Shown: positions 37,110-46,291, counted from the stretch's first letter. The stretch is DNA of 63,117 bases from Bradyrhizobium sp. 21 (GCF_023073335.1 NZ_JADPJG010000012.1:225405-288521); one strand, 5' to 3'. The notes: generated by a model not told the origin, from the sequence alone. Numbers and translations: made by a program.

Positions 37110-38375
37110 TCACAACCACGGCGCCGGCGTGTCCATCGCGATCAGCTGCTCGACCGCGATGCGCGGACGCACGACTGCGTATTGGTCGCCCTTCACCAGC
37201 ACCTCGGGCACCAGCGGCCTGGTGTTGTAGGTGCCGGCCTGCACGGCGCCATAAGCGCCTGCGGTCATGATCGCGATGAGATCGCCGGGCTTGGGCGTCG
37301 GCAGGGTGCGGTCGAGCGCGAGGTAATCGCCGGTCTCGCAGACCGGGCCGACGACGTCGGCCGCGATCGTGGGAGCGCCCTTCGCTGGCTGCGTCACCGG
37401 CAGGATGTCGTGATGGGCTTCATACAGCGTTGGACGGATCAAATCGTTCATCGCGGCGTCGATGATGACGAAATTCTTGCCGTCGCCGTGCTTCACATAG
37501 ATGACCTTGGCGACGAGGATGCCGGCATTGCCGACGATCATGCGGCCCGGCTCGAACATCAGCGTGCAGCCGAGATTGTGGCTGACGCGCTTGACCATGG
37601 CGGCATAGGCGTCGGGCGCCGGCGGCGCCTCGCGGTCCATGTAATATGGAATGCCGAGGCCCCCGCCGAAATCGACATGCGAGATGTTGTGGCCGTCGGA
37701 ACGCAGCGTCTGCACAAATTCCGAGAGGATGCGGAACGCGGTCTCCATCTTGGAGAGATCCGTGATCTGGCTGCCGATATGCACGTCGGTGCCGGTTACC
37801 TCGATGCCCGGAAGCTTGGCCGCACGGGCATAGACCTCGCGGGCATAGGCGATCGGAATGCCGAACTTGTTCTCGGACTTGCCGGTCGAGATCTTCGCAT
37901 GCGTGCCGGCATCGACATCAGGATTGACACGGATCGAGATGCGCGCGGTCTTGCCCGTCTCGGTCGCAAGCCGCGACAGCAGCTCGAGCTCAGGCTCGGA
38001 TTCGACATTGAGACAGAGGATGTCGGCGGCCAGCGCGGCACGCAGTTCGTCTTCCGTCTTGCCGACGCCGGAAAACAGGATTTTGCTGGCGGGAATGCCG
38101 GCGGCCAGCGCGCGCTTCAATTCGCCGCCGGAGACCACGTCGGCACCGGCACCCAGCTTGGCCAGCGTGCGCAGCACCGACTGGTTGGAGTTCGCCTTCA
38201 TGGCGTAGCAGACCAGCACCTTCTCGCCGGCAAAGGCGTCGGCGAAAACCCGATAGTGCCGCTCGAGCGTCGCAGTCGAATAGCAATAGAACGGCGTGCC
38301 GACGGTTGCGGCCAGCTCGGACAGGTTCACCGCCTCGGCGTGCAGCACGCCGTTGCGATAGTCGAAATGGTTCAT
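37110..38375 (-). CDS. lysA: Diaminopimelate decarboxylase
   Basis: A 421-residue fold-type III PLP enzyme that makes lysine from meso-diaminopimelate. The PLP Lys is in CYAMKANSN near residue 60, HIGSQI follows at about 194, FGGGLGIPYY and the phosphate-binding EPGRMIVGNAG are clear, and CETGD at the C-terminus supplies the active-site Cys and Glu. Length is normal. It follows lptM by 23 bases, and argH lies upstream of that, so argH-lptM-lysA may be one transcript. Confidence 0.96.
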   Translation of the reverse strand: MNHFDYRNGVLHAEAVNLSELAATVGTPFYCYSTATLERHYRVFADAFAGEKVLVCYAMKANSNQSVLRTLAKLGAGADVVSGGELKRALAAGIPASKILFSGVGKTEDELRAALAADILCLNVESEPELELLSRLATETGKTARISIRVNPDVDAGTHAKISTGKSENKFGIPIAYAREVYARAAKLPGIEVTGTDVHIGSQITDLSKMETAFRILSEFVQTLRSDGHNISHVDFGGGLGIPYYMDREAPPAPDAYAAMVKRVSHNLGCTLMFEPGRMIVGNAGILVAKVIYVKHGDGKNFVIIDAAMNDLIRPTLYEAHHDILPVTQPAKGAPTIAADVVGPVCETGDYLALDRTLPTPKPGDLIAIMTAGAYGAVQAGTYNTRPLVPEVLVKGDQYAVVRPRIAVEQLIAMDTPAPWL

Positions 38376-38398
38376 GGCGTTGGCTCAGTTGCCCCAGC

Positions 38399-38689
38399 CT
38401 ATCGGCTGGGTCTTTCGTCCAGGAGCGGGTCGAGGATGAACGGTCTCTTTTTGCCCTTGGTCGCCGCCGGTGCGGCGTCCGCGCCATAGGTGGGATTGAA
38501 CACGCTCGGCGTCTTCTGGGCTTCGGTCTCGGTGTCGGTCGGCGGCGCGACGTTGGCCGTGGACGCGCTGGAGGCGGTCGGCGGCAGATCCAGCGGGCCC
38601 TTGCGGCCGCAGCCGGCAAGCGCGAGCGCCGTTAGGCTCAAGACAATGATGGCCCACCCCGAGCCGGCCGGGCGAAACTTTGACGTCAC
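38399..38689 (-). CDS. lptM: LptM-like small lipoprotein
   Basis: A 96-residue lipoprotein. The signal ends in the lipobox LALAGC, followed by GRKGPLDLPP, the conserved start of YifL/LptM proteins. LptM helps mature the LPS translocon LptDE in E. coli. The rest is a low-complexity Thr/Ala/Pro tail. Lying directly upstream of lysA and downstream of argH is the usual proteobacterial arrangement, which supports the call. Confidence 0.85.
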   Translation of the reverse strand: MTSKFRPAGSGWAIIVLSLTALALAGCGRKGPLDLPPTASSASTANVAPPTDTETEAQKTPSVFNPTYGADAAPAATKGKKRPFILDPLLDERPSR

Positions 38690-38783
38690 GACGAAATCCC
38701 CACTACGCGCGGCGCACCATACAGAGATTGGCGCGCTCTGGCGAGAGCCGGATGACCATGAAACATAAGCGAAATTTTGCCCC

Positions 38784-40181
38784 TCAGCCCAATTTTCGCT
38801 CTTTTTCCAACCGCTTCAGCCAAGCCTTGGCCTGGCTCGCCACGTTCTTCGGTGCGGTGCCGCCAAAGCTGGTCCGGCTCTTCACCGACGATTCGACCGA
38901 GAGCACGCCGAGCGCGTCCTTCGTGATCTTGGGCTCGATCGCCTGCATCTCCTTGAGCGGCAGATCGTGCAGCGCCACGCTGCCCTCGGCGGCCTTGGCG
39001 ACGATACGGCCGGTGACGTGGTGGGCATCGCGGAACGGCATCTTCAGCGTCCGCACCAGCCAGTCGGCGAGGTCGGTTGCGGTGGCATAGCCTTCGCCCG
39101 CGGCCGCCTTCATCTTGGCTTCATCGGGGACGAGATCGCGGACCATGCCGGTCATGGCGCGGATCGCGAGCGACAGCGCCGCGAAGCCTTCCATCGCGCC
39201 CTGCTTGTCCTCCTGCATGTCCTTTTGATAGGCGAGCGGCAGACCCTTCATCACGATCAGGAGACCGTTGAGCGCACCGATGACGCGGCCGGTCTTGGCG
39301 CGCACCAGCTCGGCGGCGTCAGGATTCCGCTTCTGCGGCATGATCGAGGATCCCGTGGTGAACTTGTCGCTGAGGCGGATGAGGCCAACCAGCGGCGAGG
39401 TCCAGATCACGATTTCCTCGGCAAAGCGCGACATGTGCACGGCGCAGATCGAGGCCGCCGCCAGCGTCTCCAGCACGAAATCGCGGTCGGAGACCGCATC
39501 GAGCGAGTTCGCCATGGGACGATCGAAGAGAAGCGCCTTCGCGGTGGCGTGGCGGTCGATCGGGAATGAGGTGCCGGCCAGCGCCGCAGCACCGAGCGGA
39601 GATTCGTTCAGCCGCTTGCGCGCGTCCTGGAAACGGCCGCGATCGCGCGCGGCCATCTCGACATAGGCAAGCAGATGATGGCCGAAGGTGACCGGCTGCG
39701 CCGTCTGCAGATGCGTGAAGCCGGGCATGACCGTTCCGGCATGCTCCAGCGCGCGCTCCACCAGCGCCTGCTGAAATGCGGCGAGCGCCGCGTCGGTCTC
39801 ATCGAGAACGTCACGCACATAGAGACGAAAATCGGTCGCGACCTGGTCGTTGCGGGAACGCGCGGTGTGGAGGCGGCCGGCGGCCGGGCCAATCAGTTCG
39901 GACAGGCGGCTCTCGACATTCATGTGAATGTCCTCGAGCGCGCGCTTGAACGTGAAGGCGCCCTTGCCGATCTCTGACAAAATCGTGTCTAGACCCTTGC
40001 CGATATTTTTCGCATCAGAGGCCGTGATGATGCCCTGTGCGGCAAGCATCGCGGCGTGGGCCTTGGACGCGGCAATGTCCTGGGAAAAGAGGTGACGATC
40101 GACGTCGATGGAGACGTTGATCTCTTCCATGATCTCGTCGGGACGTTCCGAGAACCGGCCGCCCCACATCTTGTTGCTCAT
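38784..40181 (-). CDS. argH: Argininosuccinate lyase
   Basis: A 465-residue enzyme that splits argininosuccinate into arginine and fumarate, the last step of arginine synthesis. Motifs: [53 protein letters not shown] (catalytic His), and the fumarase/aspartase signature [20 protein letters not shown] start at ATG 40181 preceded by GGGGATC; an upstream codon would add 12 unlikely residues. It is divergent from tlpA, the same arrangement as in Bradyrhizobium japonicum. Confidence 0.97.
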   Translation of the reverse strand: MSNKMWGGRFSERPDEIMEEINVSIDVDRHLFSQDIAASKAHAAMLAAQGIITASDAKNIGKGLDTILSEIGKGAFTFKRALEDIHMNVESRLSELIGPAAGRLHTARSRNDQVATDFRLYVRDVLDETDAALAAFQQALVERALEHAGTVMPGFTHLQTAQPVTFGHHLLAYVEMAARDRGRFQDARKRLNESPLGAAALAGTSFPIDRHATAKALLFDRPMANSLDAVSDRDFVLETLAAASICAVHMSRFAEEIVIWTSPLVGLIRLSDKFTTGSSIMPQKRNPDAAELVRAKTGRVIGALNGLLIVMKGLPLAYQKDMQEDKQGAMEGFAALSLAIRAMTGMVRDLVPDEAKMKAAAGEGYATATDLADWLVRTLKMPFRDAHHVTGRIVAKAAEGSVALHDLPLKEMQAIEPKITKDALGVLSVESSVKSRTSFGGTAPKNVASQAKAWLKRLEKERKLG

Positions 40182-40275
40182 GATCCCCTGCTCACGCCTT
40201 GCCTGTCGCCACCGCACGTTTGCTGGCCTCGACCAACCGTATTAAGAGGCCTCTGATAGCCATATCTGCGACCGG

Positions 40276-40977
40276 ATGACAAACGATATGCTCGACTCCA
40301 ACGACATGCTCGACCAGAGGAAAGCGCGATCGGCCACGCGCAGGATCCCCGTCGTCATCGCCACCGTGGTGGTCGGGGGCCTGGCTGGCTTTGCCGCGTT
40401 GTACGGGCTGGGCCTGAGCAGGGCCCCATCCGGCGATCCGGTCTGCCGGGCGGCCGTGGCAACGGCCTCGCGGATCGCCCCCCTCGCCCATGGCGAGGTG
40501 GCGGCCCTGACCATGGCGAGCGCGCCGTTGAAGCTGCCGGACCTCGCCTTCGAGGACGCCGACGGCAAGCCGAAGAAGCTGTCGGATTTTCGCGGCAAGA
40601 CACTGCTGGTGAACCTCTGGGCCACCTGGTGCGTGCCCTGCCGCAAGGAGATGCCGGCGCTGGACGAGCTTCAGGGCAAGCTTTCGGGCCCGAATTTCGA
40701 GGTGGTGGCGATCAACATCGACACCCGCGACTCCGAGAAGCCCAAGATTTTTCTGAAAGAGGCCAGCCTGACCCGACTCGGCTATTATACCGATCAGAAA
40801 GCCAAGGTTTTTCAGGATCTTAAGGCGATAGGCCGAGCCTTGGGCATGCCCACCTCGGTACTGGTCGACCCGCAGGGCTGCGAGATCGCCACGATCGCGG
40901 GACCGGCGGAGTGGGCGAGCGAGGACGCGCTCAAGCTGATCCGGGCGGCGACAGGCAAGGCCGCTGCGGCGTTCTAG
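40276..40977 (+). CDS. tlpA: Thiol:disulfide interchange protein TlpA
   Basis: A 233-residue membrane-anchored periplasmic thioredoxin. One N-terminal anchor helix (IPVVIATVVVGGLAGFAALY) precedes a thioredoxin domain with active site LWATWCVPCRKEMPALDEL. The sequence is very close to B. japonicum TlpA, which reduces CoxB and ScoI for cytochrome aa3 oxidase assembly. Two structural Cys (DPVCRAAV and PQGCEIAT) match the second disulfide of that protein. The start is ambiguous: three ATG codons occur in the first 11 codons. Length from the third (40306) would be 223 residues, closest to the known protein. Confidence 0.96.
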   Translation: MTNDMLDSNDMLDQRKARSATRRIPVVIATVVVGGLAGFAALYGLGLSRAPSGDPVCRAAVATASRIAPLAHGEVAALTMASAPLKLPDLAFEDADGKPKKLSDFRGKTLLVNLWATWCVPCRKEMPALDELQGKLSGPNFEVVAINIDTRDSEKPKIFLKEASLTRLGYYTDQKAKVFQDLKAIGRALGMPTSVLVDPQGCEIATIAGPAEWASEDALKLIRAATGKAAAAF

Positions 40978-40981
40978 GAGT

Positions 40982-41176
40982 TCAGGCGGTGATATTGAGG
41001 TTGCCGCCGACGCCAGCGCCGACATTGGCGAGCGAGGGCTGACCGGCGCCGAGCAGCGTCAGGACGGTGGATTTCTCCGCATCCGCGTTCTGCTTCATCA
41101 GCGTCGCCGAGATATTCGACTGCAGCGCGCCTTGCTGAGAGGCCAGCATGCTGCTGACCATCGCCATCATGTCCAT
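40982..41176 (-). CDS. YjfB-like putative motility protein
   Basis: A 64-residue protein starting MDMMAMVSSMLASQQGALQSNISATLMKQNADAEKSTVLTLLG. The pattern of an N-terminal helix with Gln/Ser spacing followed by a second helix and a C-terminal Gly-rich tail matches the YjfB family, annotated as putative motility proteins with little functional data. It ends 4 bases after the convergent tlpA gene. No flagellar genes are nearby. Confidence 0.65.
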   Translation of the reverse strand: MDMMAMVSSMLASQQGALQSNISATLMKQNADAEKSTVLTLLGAGQPSLANVGAGVGGNLNITA

Positions 41177-41278
41177 TACGCAAACCCTTGTACCGGCCGT
41201 AACCTAGGGCCGTGAGGTTAATGGGAGGTGGAGATTTTGGACGGTTTTGGGGCTCGGATATATCCAGACACAAGATGC

Positions 41279-41398
41279 CGTAGGGTGGATTAGCCGAAGG
41301 CGTAATCCACCTCTTTGCTGTCCACACGGAGAGAGAAGTGGTGGGTTACGCCCCGCGAACTGCGCTTCGCGCAGTCGCACGGCTAACCCACCCTACGA
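41279..41398. repeat. Palindromic intergenic repeat, family D
   Basis: A 120-base inverted repeat: CGTAGGGTGGATTAGCCGAA and CGTAATCCACC on the left; GTGGGTTACGC, GCGCAGTCGCACGGCTAACC and CACCCTACG on the right. It carries an inner hairpin GAACTGCGCTTCGCGCAGTC. It abuts the 3' end of the hydroxyacyl-CoA dehydrogenase gene and may end its transcript. Confidence 0.85.
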
Positions 41399-41400
41399 CG

Positions 41401-42282
41401 TTACCTTGTCGGAACCGGCTTGGCGCCGCGGTAGTCGTAGAAGCCGCGCTGGGTCTTGCGGCCGAGCCAGCCGGCTTCGACGTATTTCACCAGCAGCGGG
41501 CACGGACGATATTTGGAGTCGGCGAGGCCCTCATGCAGCACCTGCATGATGGAGAGACAGGTATCGAGGCCGATGAAATCGGCGAGCTCCAGCGGGCCCA
41601 TCGGATGGTGCGCCCCGAGCTTCATCGCCGCGTCGATCGCCTCGACGTTGCCGACGCCTTCGTACAGCGTGTAGATCGCCTCGTTGATCATCGGCAGCAG
41701 GATGCGGTTGACGATGAAGGCCGGGAAATCCTCGGAGACCGCGACCTGCTTGCCAAGCTTGGCGACGAATTCCTTGGACGCCTCGAAGGTCTGGTCGTCG
41801 GTGGCGATGCCGCGGATCAGCTCCACCAGCTCCATCAGCGGCACCGGATTCATGAAGTGAATGCCGATGAAGCGCTCGGGCCGGTCGGTCGCCGCGGCAA
41901 GCCGCGTGATCGAGATCGAGGAGGTATCGGAGGCGACGATCGCCTCCGGCTTCAACACCGCGCAGAGTTCGTGGAAGATCTTGCGCTTGACCTCTTCCTT
42001 CTCGACCGCGGTCTCGATCACGAGATCGCAATCGGCGAGGTCGTCGAGCTTTTCAGCGAGCTTGATGCGCCCCACCGCCTTGGCCTTGTCGTCCTCGCTG
42101 ACGCCTTTCTTGGAGACCTGGCGTGCCAGATTGCCGTTGATGGTAGCCATCCCCGACTTGAGGCGGTCGGCCGAAATGTCGTTGAGCACCACGTCGAAGC
42201 CGGCCAGCGCAGCGACATGCGCGATGCCATTGCCCATCTGCCCCGCGCCGATCACGCCGACCTTCTTGATTACTGCCGCCAT
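41401..42282 (-). CDS. 3-hydroxybutyryl-CoA (3-hydroxyacyl-CoA) dehydrogenase
   Basis: A 293-residue NAD-dependent enzyme. Rossmann motif KKVGVIGAGQMGNGIAHVAA starts at residue 6, IETAVEKEEVKRKIF and SDTSSISITRLA follow, and the family signature HFMNPVPLMELVELI contains the catalytic His near residue 142. The C-terminal helical domain has DFPAFIVNRILLPMINEAI. It oxidises 3-hydroxybutyryl-CoA or longer 3-hydroxyacyl-CoAs in fatty acid or butanoate metabolism. It lies downstream of etfBA, which accepts electrons from acyl-CoA dehydrogenases, but a terminator and paired palindromes separate them. Confidence 0.93.
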   Translation of the reverse strand: MAAVIKKVGVIGAGQMGNGIAHVAALAGFDVVLNDISADRLKSGMATINGNLARQVSKKGVSEDDKAKAVGRIKLAEKLDDLADCDLVIETAVEKEEVKRKIFHELCAVLKPEAIVASDTSSISITRLAAATDRPERFIGIHFMNPVPLMELVELIRGIATDDQTFEASKEFVAKLGKQVAVSEDFPAFIVNRILLPMINEAIYTLYEGVGNVEAIDAAMKLGAHHPMGPLELADFIGLDTCLSIMQVLHEGLADSKYRPCPLLVKYVEAGWLGRKTQRGFYDYRGAKPVPTR

Positions 42283-42343
42283 AATGTCATCCACCGGAAC
42301 GGCGCGCATGTCGCGCCTGCCTTGATTCCCTGAGCCGGGAGGT

Positions 42344-42373
42344 CTGATTTAATCAGAAGCTTGATCTAATCAG
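42344..42373. promoter_or_regulatory. Two tandem 13-bp palindromes upstream of the hydroxyacyl-CoA dehydrogenase gene
   Basis: CTGATTTAATCAG (42344-42356) and TTGATCTAATCAG (42361-42373) fit YTGAT-NTA-ATCAG and are 4 bases apart, giving 17 bases centre to centre. They lie 62-91 bases before the dehydrogenase start. The dyad symmetry suggests a dimeric repressor or activator; which protein is unknown. Confidence 0.6.
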
Positions 42374-42446
42374 AATCCCGGCTCGAAACCTAGATTGGAT
42401 CGCTTCGAAGGCGTGCCCCACGCCAAAGAAAACGCCTCAAAAAGCA

Positions 42447-42480
42447 ACACCGGCCGGAGTTTATACCTCCGGCCGGTGTT
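42447..42480 (-). terminator. Terminator after etfA
   Basis: ACACCGGCCGGAG and CTCCGGCCGGTGT form a 13-bp stem around a short AT-rich loop, followed on the minus strand by TGCTTTTTG. It begins 11 bases after the etfA stop. The other strand also has GTTTTAA after the stem, so it may work both ways. Confidence 0.88.
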
Positions 42481-42490
42481 TTAACGCCTT

Positions 42491-43441
42491 TTACTTGCCG
42501 AGCTTGCCGAGTTCGGCCGTCAGCTCCGGAACCGCCTGGTAGAGGTCGGCGACCAGACCGTAATCGGCAACCTGGAAGATCGGCGCGTCCTCGTCCTTGT
42601 TGATCGCGACGATCACCTTGGAGTCCTTCATGCCGGCCAGATGCTGGATCGCGCCGGAAATACCGACCGCGACATAGAGTTCGGGGGCCACGACCTTGCC
42701 GGTCTGGCCGACCTGCCAGTCGTTAGGCGCATAGCCGGCATCCACGGCGGCGCGCGAGGCGCCGACGCCGGCGCCGAGCTTGTCGGCGAGCGGCTCGATA
42801 TACTTTGCGAAGTTCTCGCGGCTCTGCATGGCACGGCCACCGGAGACGATGATCTTGGCCGAGGTCAGCTCGGGACGGTCGCTCTTGGCGACCTCCTCGC
42901 CGACGAAGGACGACAGGCCCGGATCGGCGGCCGCTGCGACGCTCTCGACCGATGCGCTGCCGCCTTCACCGGCTGCGGCGAAGGTCGAGGTACGGACCGT
43001 GATGACCTTCTTGGCGTCCTTGGACTTCACCGTCTGGATGGCGTTGCCGGCATAGATCGGACGCTCATAGGTGTCGGGCGCGACCACCTTGGTGATCTCC
43101 GAAACCTGCATGACGTCGAGCAGGGCTGCGACACGCGGCATCACGTTCTTGAAGCGCGAGGTGGCAGGCGCGACGATCGCGTCATAGGACGCCGCGAGCG
43201 AGACGATCAGCGCGGCCAGCGGCTCGGCGAGATCGTGCGCGTAGAGGTCGCCCTCGGCGACGAGCACCTTGGCAACGCCGCTGAGCTTCGAGGCCGCCTC
43301 GGCCGCAGCCTTGGTGCCCTGTCCGCCGCCGGCAACCAGCACGTGGACGTCACCGCCGAGTTGGGAAGCCGCGGTCAGCGCCTTGTTGGTGGAGTCCTTG
43401 AGGACCTCGTGTTCGTGTTCGGCAATCAACAGCGTCGTCAT
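42491..43441 (-). CDS. etfA: Electron transfer flavoprotein subunit alpha
   Basis: A 316-residue FAD-binding subunit of ETF. The N-terminal alpha/beta part starts [20 protein letters not shown]. The C-terminal FAD domain has the signature region VIVSGGRA-like [56 protein letters not shown] and [23 protein letters not shown] passes electrons from acyl-CoA dehydrogenases to ETF:quinone oxidoreductase. Its ATG overlaps the etfB stop by 1 base (TGATG). Confidence 0.96.
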   Translation of the reverse strand: MTTLLIAEHEHEVLKDSTNKALTAASQLGGDVHVLVAGGGQGTKAAAEAASKLSGVAKVLVAEGDLYAHDLAEPLAALIVSLAASYDAIVAPATSRFKNVMPRVAALLDVMQVSEITKVVAPDTYERPIYAGNAIQTVKSKDAKKVITVRTSTFAAAGEGGSASVESVAAAADPGLSSFVGEEVAKSDRPELTSAKIIVSGGRAMQSRENFAKYIEPLADKLGAGVGASRAAVDAGYAPNDWQVGQTGKVVAPELYVAVGISGAIQHLAGMKDSKVIVAINKDEDAPIFQVADYGLVADLYQAVPELTAELGKLGK

Positions 43442-44190
43442 CAGAGCACCCCGGCTTCGTTCTTGAGCTTCGACACCAGCTCGGCGACGTCCTTGACCTT
43501 GACGCCAGCCTTACGGCCCGAGGGCTCCGTCGTCTTCAGAACTTCGAGACGCGCGGTGATATCGACGCCGTAATCGGCGACGCTCTTGTCCGCGATCGGC
43601 TTCTTCTTGGCCTTCATGATGTTGGGCAGCGACGCGTAGCGCGGCTCGTTGAGACGCAAATCGGTGGTGACGATCGCCGGTCCCTTCAGCTTCACGGTCT
43701 GCAAGCCGCCGTCGACTTCGCGGGTGACCTTGAAGTCGCTTCCGTCGACCTCGAGCTTCGAGGCGAAGGTCGCCTGCGACCAGCCGAGCAGCGCAGCCAG
43801 CATCTGGCCGGTCTGATTGCTGTCGTCGTCGATCGCCTGCTTGCCGAGAATGATCAGGCCCGGCTGCTCTTCGTCAGCGATCTTCTTGAGGATCTTGGCG
43901 ACGGCGAGCGGCTCGACGATGCCGTCGGCCTTCACCAGGATGCCGCGGTCGGCGCCCATGGCGAGACCGGTGCGGATCGTCTCCGACGCCTGCGCCGCCC
44001 CAATGGAGACCACCACGACTTCGGTCGCCTTGCCGGCTTCCTTCAGGCGCAACGCTTCCTCGACCGCGATTTCGTCGAACGGGTTCATCGACATTTTGAC
44101 GTTGGCGAGTTCAACGCCCGATCCATCGCTCTTGACGCGGACCTTGACGTTGTAATCGACCACCCGCTTTACCGGCACCAAGACCTTCAT
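43441..44190 (-). CDS. etfB: Electron transfer flavoprotein subunit beta
   Basis: A 249-residue subunit that binds AMP and pairs with EtfA. The start [19 protein letters not shown] and the signature regions [39 protein letters not shown] and [20 protein letters not shown] are typical. I use ATG 44190 with AGAGGA upstream. First gene of etfB-etfA. No specialised nif-type FixB/FixA features are seen, so this is the housekeeping ETF. Confidence 0.96.
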   Translation of the reverse strand: MKVLVPVKRVVDYNVKVRVKSDGSGVELANVKMSMNPFDEIAVEEALRLKEAGKATEVVVVSIGAAQASETIRTGLAMGADRGILVKADGIVEPLAVAKILKKIADEEQPGLIILGKQAIDDDSNQTGQMLAALLGWSQATFASKLEVDGSDFKVTREVDGGLQTVKLKGPAIVTTDLRLNEPRYASLPNIMKAKKKPIADKSVADYGVDITARLEVLKTTEPSGRKAGVKVKDVAELVSKLKNEAGVL

Positions 44191-44339
44191 CGATCCTCTT
44201 TCACTCAATCTGGGAGGGGATTATCAACTGGCGCGGAACCTAAAGGCCTGATCCGGCCCGGTCAACGCGCGAAGGACCCCATTTTAGACCTTAGAAATGC
44301 GCTGCTCAATGGGCGGCTATTTGGGCCGGCGATTTTGGG

Positions 44340-44912
44340 TCAGCGGTTCTGGCCCGGAACCCAGAGCACGTCGCCGGCGCCGTTATGGTTGGCGGCGCGG
44401 CTGGCCACGAACAGGAAATCCGACAGGCGGTTCATATATTGGATGCCAGCAGCTCCAACCGGCTCGCCGGGACGGGCCGCCAGTTCCACCATCATGCGTT
44501 CCGCCCTGCGGCAAATCGTGCGGGCAACATGGAGATAAGCGGCGGCCGGAGTGCCGCCCGGCAGCACGAAGGAGGTGAGCGGCGCGAGCTTGTCGTTGAG
44601 CGCGTCGATCTCGCGCTCCAACCGCTCGACCTGGCTCGCCACCACCCGCAGCCGCTCGGCTTTCCCCTCACGCTCGGGCACCGCGAGGTCGGCGCCGAGA
44701 TCGAACAGATCGTTCTGGATCCGGCCCAGCATAGCATCGAGCTCGGACGCGCCCTTTGTGTACAGACGAACGACTCCGACCGCGGCATTGGTCTCGTCGA
44801 CCGTGCCATAGGCCGCGATGCGCAGATCGTATTTCGGACGCCGTTCGCCGGAGCCGAGCGCTGTCGTGCCGTCGTCACCTGTCTTCGTATAGATGCGGTT
44901 CAACGTGACCAT
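44340..44912 (-). CDS. Cob(I)yrinic acid a,c-diamide adenosyltransferase (PduO type)
   Basis: A 190-residue ATP:cobalamin adenosyltransferase that makes adenosylcobalamin. The ATP-binding N-terminus TKTGDDGTTALGSGERRPK, the segment GTVDETNAAVG, and the helix RTICRRAERMMVEL with the conserved Arg-Arg-Ala-Glu are all visible, together with NRLSDFLFVASR. The start codon follows directly on the stop of the small membrane protein gene upstream (TAA-ATG), so the two are co-translated. Confidence 0.95.
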   Translation of the reverse strand: MVTLNRIYTKTGDDGTTALGSGERRPKYDLRIAAYGTVDETNAAVGVVRLYTKGASELDAMLGRIQNDLFDLGADLAVPEREGKAERLRVVASQVERLEREIDALNDKLAPLTSFVLPGGTPAAAYLHVARTICRRAERMMVELAARPGEPVGAAGIQYMNRLSDFLFVASRAANHNGAGDVLWVPGQNR

Positions 44913-45107
44913 TTAACGCCCCATCGCCCAGACCGCGACCATGGCGATGACGATCGCCACGAACTGAAGCAGCACGCGCCAGCGCATCAGCTTCTGCGAG
45001 GTGTTGGGCGAGCCGCCGCGCATCATGTTGATGAGACCGAGCAGCAGCACCAACGCCACGGCGCCGGCTGCCACAGGCAGAATGAAGGTACTCAGGAGAG
45101 ATGCCAT
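44913..45107 (-). CDS. Small twin-transmembrane protein (HIG1-like)
   Basis: A 64-residue protein with two membrane helices (FILPVAAGAVALVLLLGLINM and LLQFVAIVIAMVAVWAMG) joined by a short basic loop RGGSPNTSQKLMRWR. The loop resembles the HIG1/twin-TM pattern seen next to cobalamin adenosyltransferase genes in Rhizobiales. It ends immediately before the adenosyltransferase start. I use the ATG at 45107; an earlier codon would add 12 residues. Confidence 0.78.
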   Translation of the reverse strand: MASLLSTFILPVAAGAVALVLLLGLINMMRGGSPNTSQKLMRWRVLLQFVAIVIAMVAVWAMGR

Positions 45108-45228
45108 TTGGGGTAGATAACACTGTGAGCGCGGGTCCGCCATGGCGTTCCCGATCTGGCTTTCAAGCCAATAATATCAGAAGCTAGCAGGATGATTTTC
45201 GATTTGCGCGTGCCACCCGTCTTCTTCG

Positions 45229-45372
45229 CCTCTCCCCGCCTGCGGGGAGAGGCCGGTATGCGCGCGCAGCGCGGATTCCGGGCGAGGGATTCTCTCCGCG
45301 AATCTCTCTGTCACCGTCACCGCGGAGAGTCCCCCTCACCGCAACCCTCTTCCCGCAAGCGGGGCGAGGGAG
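45229..45372. repeat. Palindromic intergenic repeat, family E
   Basis: A composite element. The left hairpin CCTCTCCCCGC-CT-GCGGGGAGAGG spans 45229-45252; the right hairpin CCCTCTTCCCGC-AAGC-GGGGCGAGGG spans about 45345-45370. Between them are inverted pieces TCTCTCCGCG and CGCGGAGAGT. It lies upstream of the YihY gene. Confidence 0.75.
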
Positions 45373-45397
45373 CGGCGACAGCGGTGTAGGTGGCGCG

Positions 45398-46291
45398 GTG
45401 AAGGCAATCCGCACCACCTATATCGTCGTGATGGACGCGTTTTACACGTTCCTGGCGGACGACGGCTGGGCGATCGCGAGCCATATCGCGCTGTCGACGC
45501 TGATGGCGCTGTTCCCGTTCCTGATCGTGCTGACCTCGCTCGCCGGCTTCTTCGGCTCCAAGGAACTGGCCGACCAGGCCGCCAGCCTCATGCTCGAGGT
45601 CTGGCCAAAGCAGGTCTCCGATTCGATTTCGGGCGAGGTGCACGATGTCCTGACCACCACCCGCACCGGCGTGCTGACCGTCGGCGCGGTGCTGTCGGTC
45701 TATTTCGCCTCGAATGGCGTCGAGGCGCTGCGGGTCGCACTCAACCGCGCCTATGCGGTGGTCGAGATGCGGCGCTGGTACTGGCTGCGGCTGGAGTCGA
45801 TCGGCTACACGCTGATCGCGGCTTTCACCGCGCTCGCCATGGCGTTCCTGATCGTGCTCGGCCCGCTCCTCATCGAAGCGGCGCGGCGCCACATTCCGCT
45901 GTTCGTCGAGTCCAACGAAAGCATCCTCACCTGGCTGCGCTACGGCATCACCATCGCCGCTCTGATCGTGGCGCTGATCATCCTGCATGCCTGGCTGCCG
46001 GCGGGACGGCGCGGCTTCCTCCAGATCCTGCCTGGCATCATCTTCACCATCGTGGCGTCGCTGATCTCGGGCATCGTGTTCGGGCAATATCTGGCGCGCT
46101 TCGCCAACAACTATGTGACGATGTATGCGGGGCTCGCCTCGGTGATCATCGCGCTGGTGTTCCTGTACTTCATCGCCGCGATCTTCGTTTACGGCGGCGA
46201 GCTCAACGCCGCGATCATCAAGTCGCGGCTTCCTCACGGCGTGTCGCTTCAAGCAGCGCAGTCGCTAGATCCCGCGGGGACACAGGCTTGA
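45398..46291 (+). CDS. YihY/BrkB family inner membrane protein
   Basis: A 297-residue integral membrane protein with about six hydrophobic segments, including LSTLMALFPFLIVLTSLAGFF, TVGAVLSVYFASNGVEALRV, SIGYTLIAAFTALAMAFLIV, IAALIVALIILHAWLP and FTIVASLISGIVFGQYLA. The family segment YVTMYAGLASVIIALVFLYF and GGELNAAI near the C-terminus are diagnostic. Its role is unknown (the old RNase BN name is wrong). The last 74 bases overlap the 3' end of the convergent kinase gene. Confidence 0.92.
   Translation: MKAIRTTYIVVMDAFYTFLADDGWAIASHIALSTLMALFPFLIVLTSLAGFFGSKELADQAASLMLEVWPKQVSDSISGEVHDVLTTTRTGVLTVGAVLSVYFASNGVEALRVALNRAYAVVEMRRWYWLRLESIGYTLIAAFTALAMAFLIVLGPLLIEAARRHIPLFVESNESILTWLRYGITIAALIVALIILHAWLPAGRRGFLQILPGIIFTIVASLISGIVFGQYLARFANNYVTMYAGLASVIIALVFLYFIAAIFVYGGELNAAIIKSRLPHGVSLQAAQSLDPAGTQA

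Noticed and set aside
42344..42373. The paired palindromes as FixK/FNR boxes
   Set aside because: Neither site fits TTGA-N6-TCAA; the odd-length centre and CAG ends differ.
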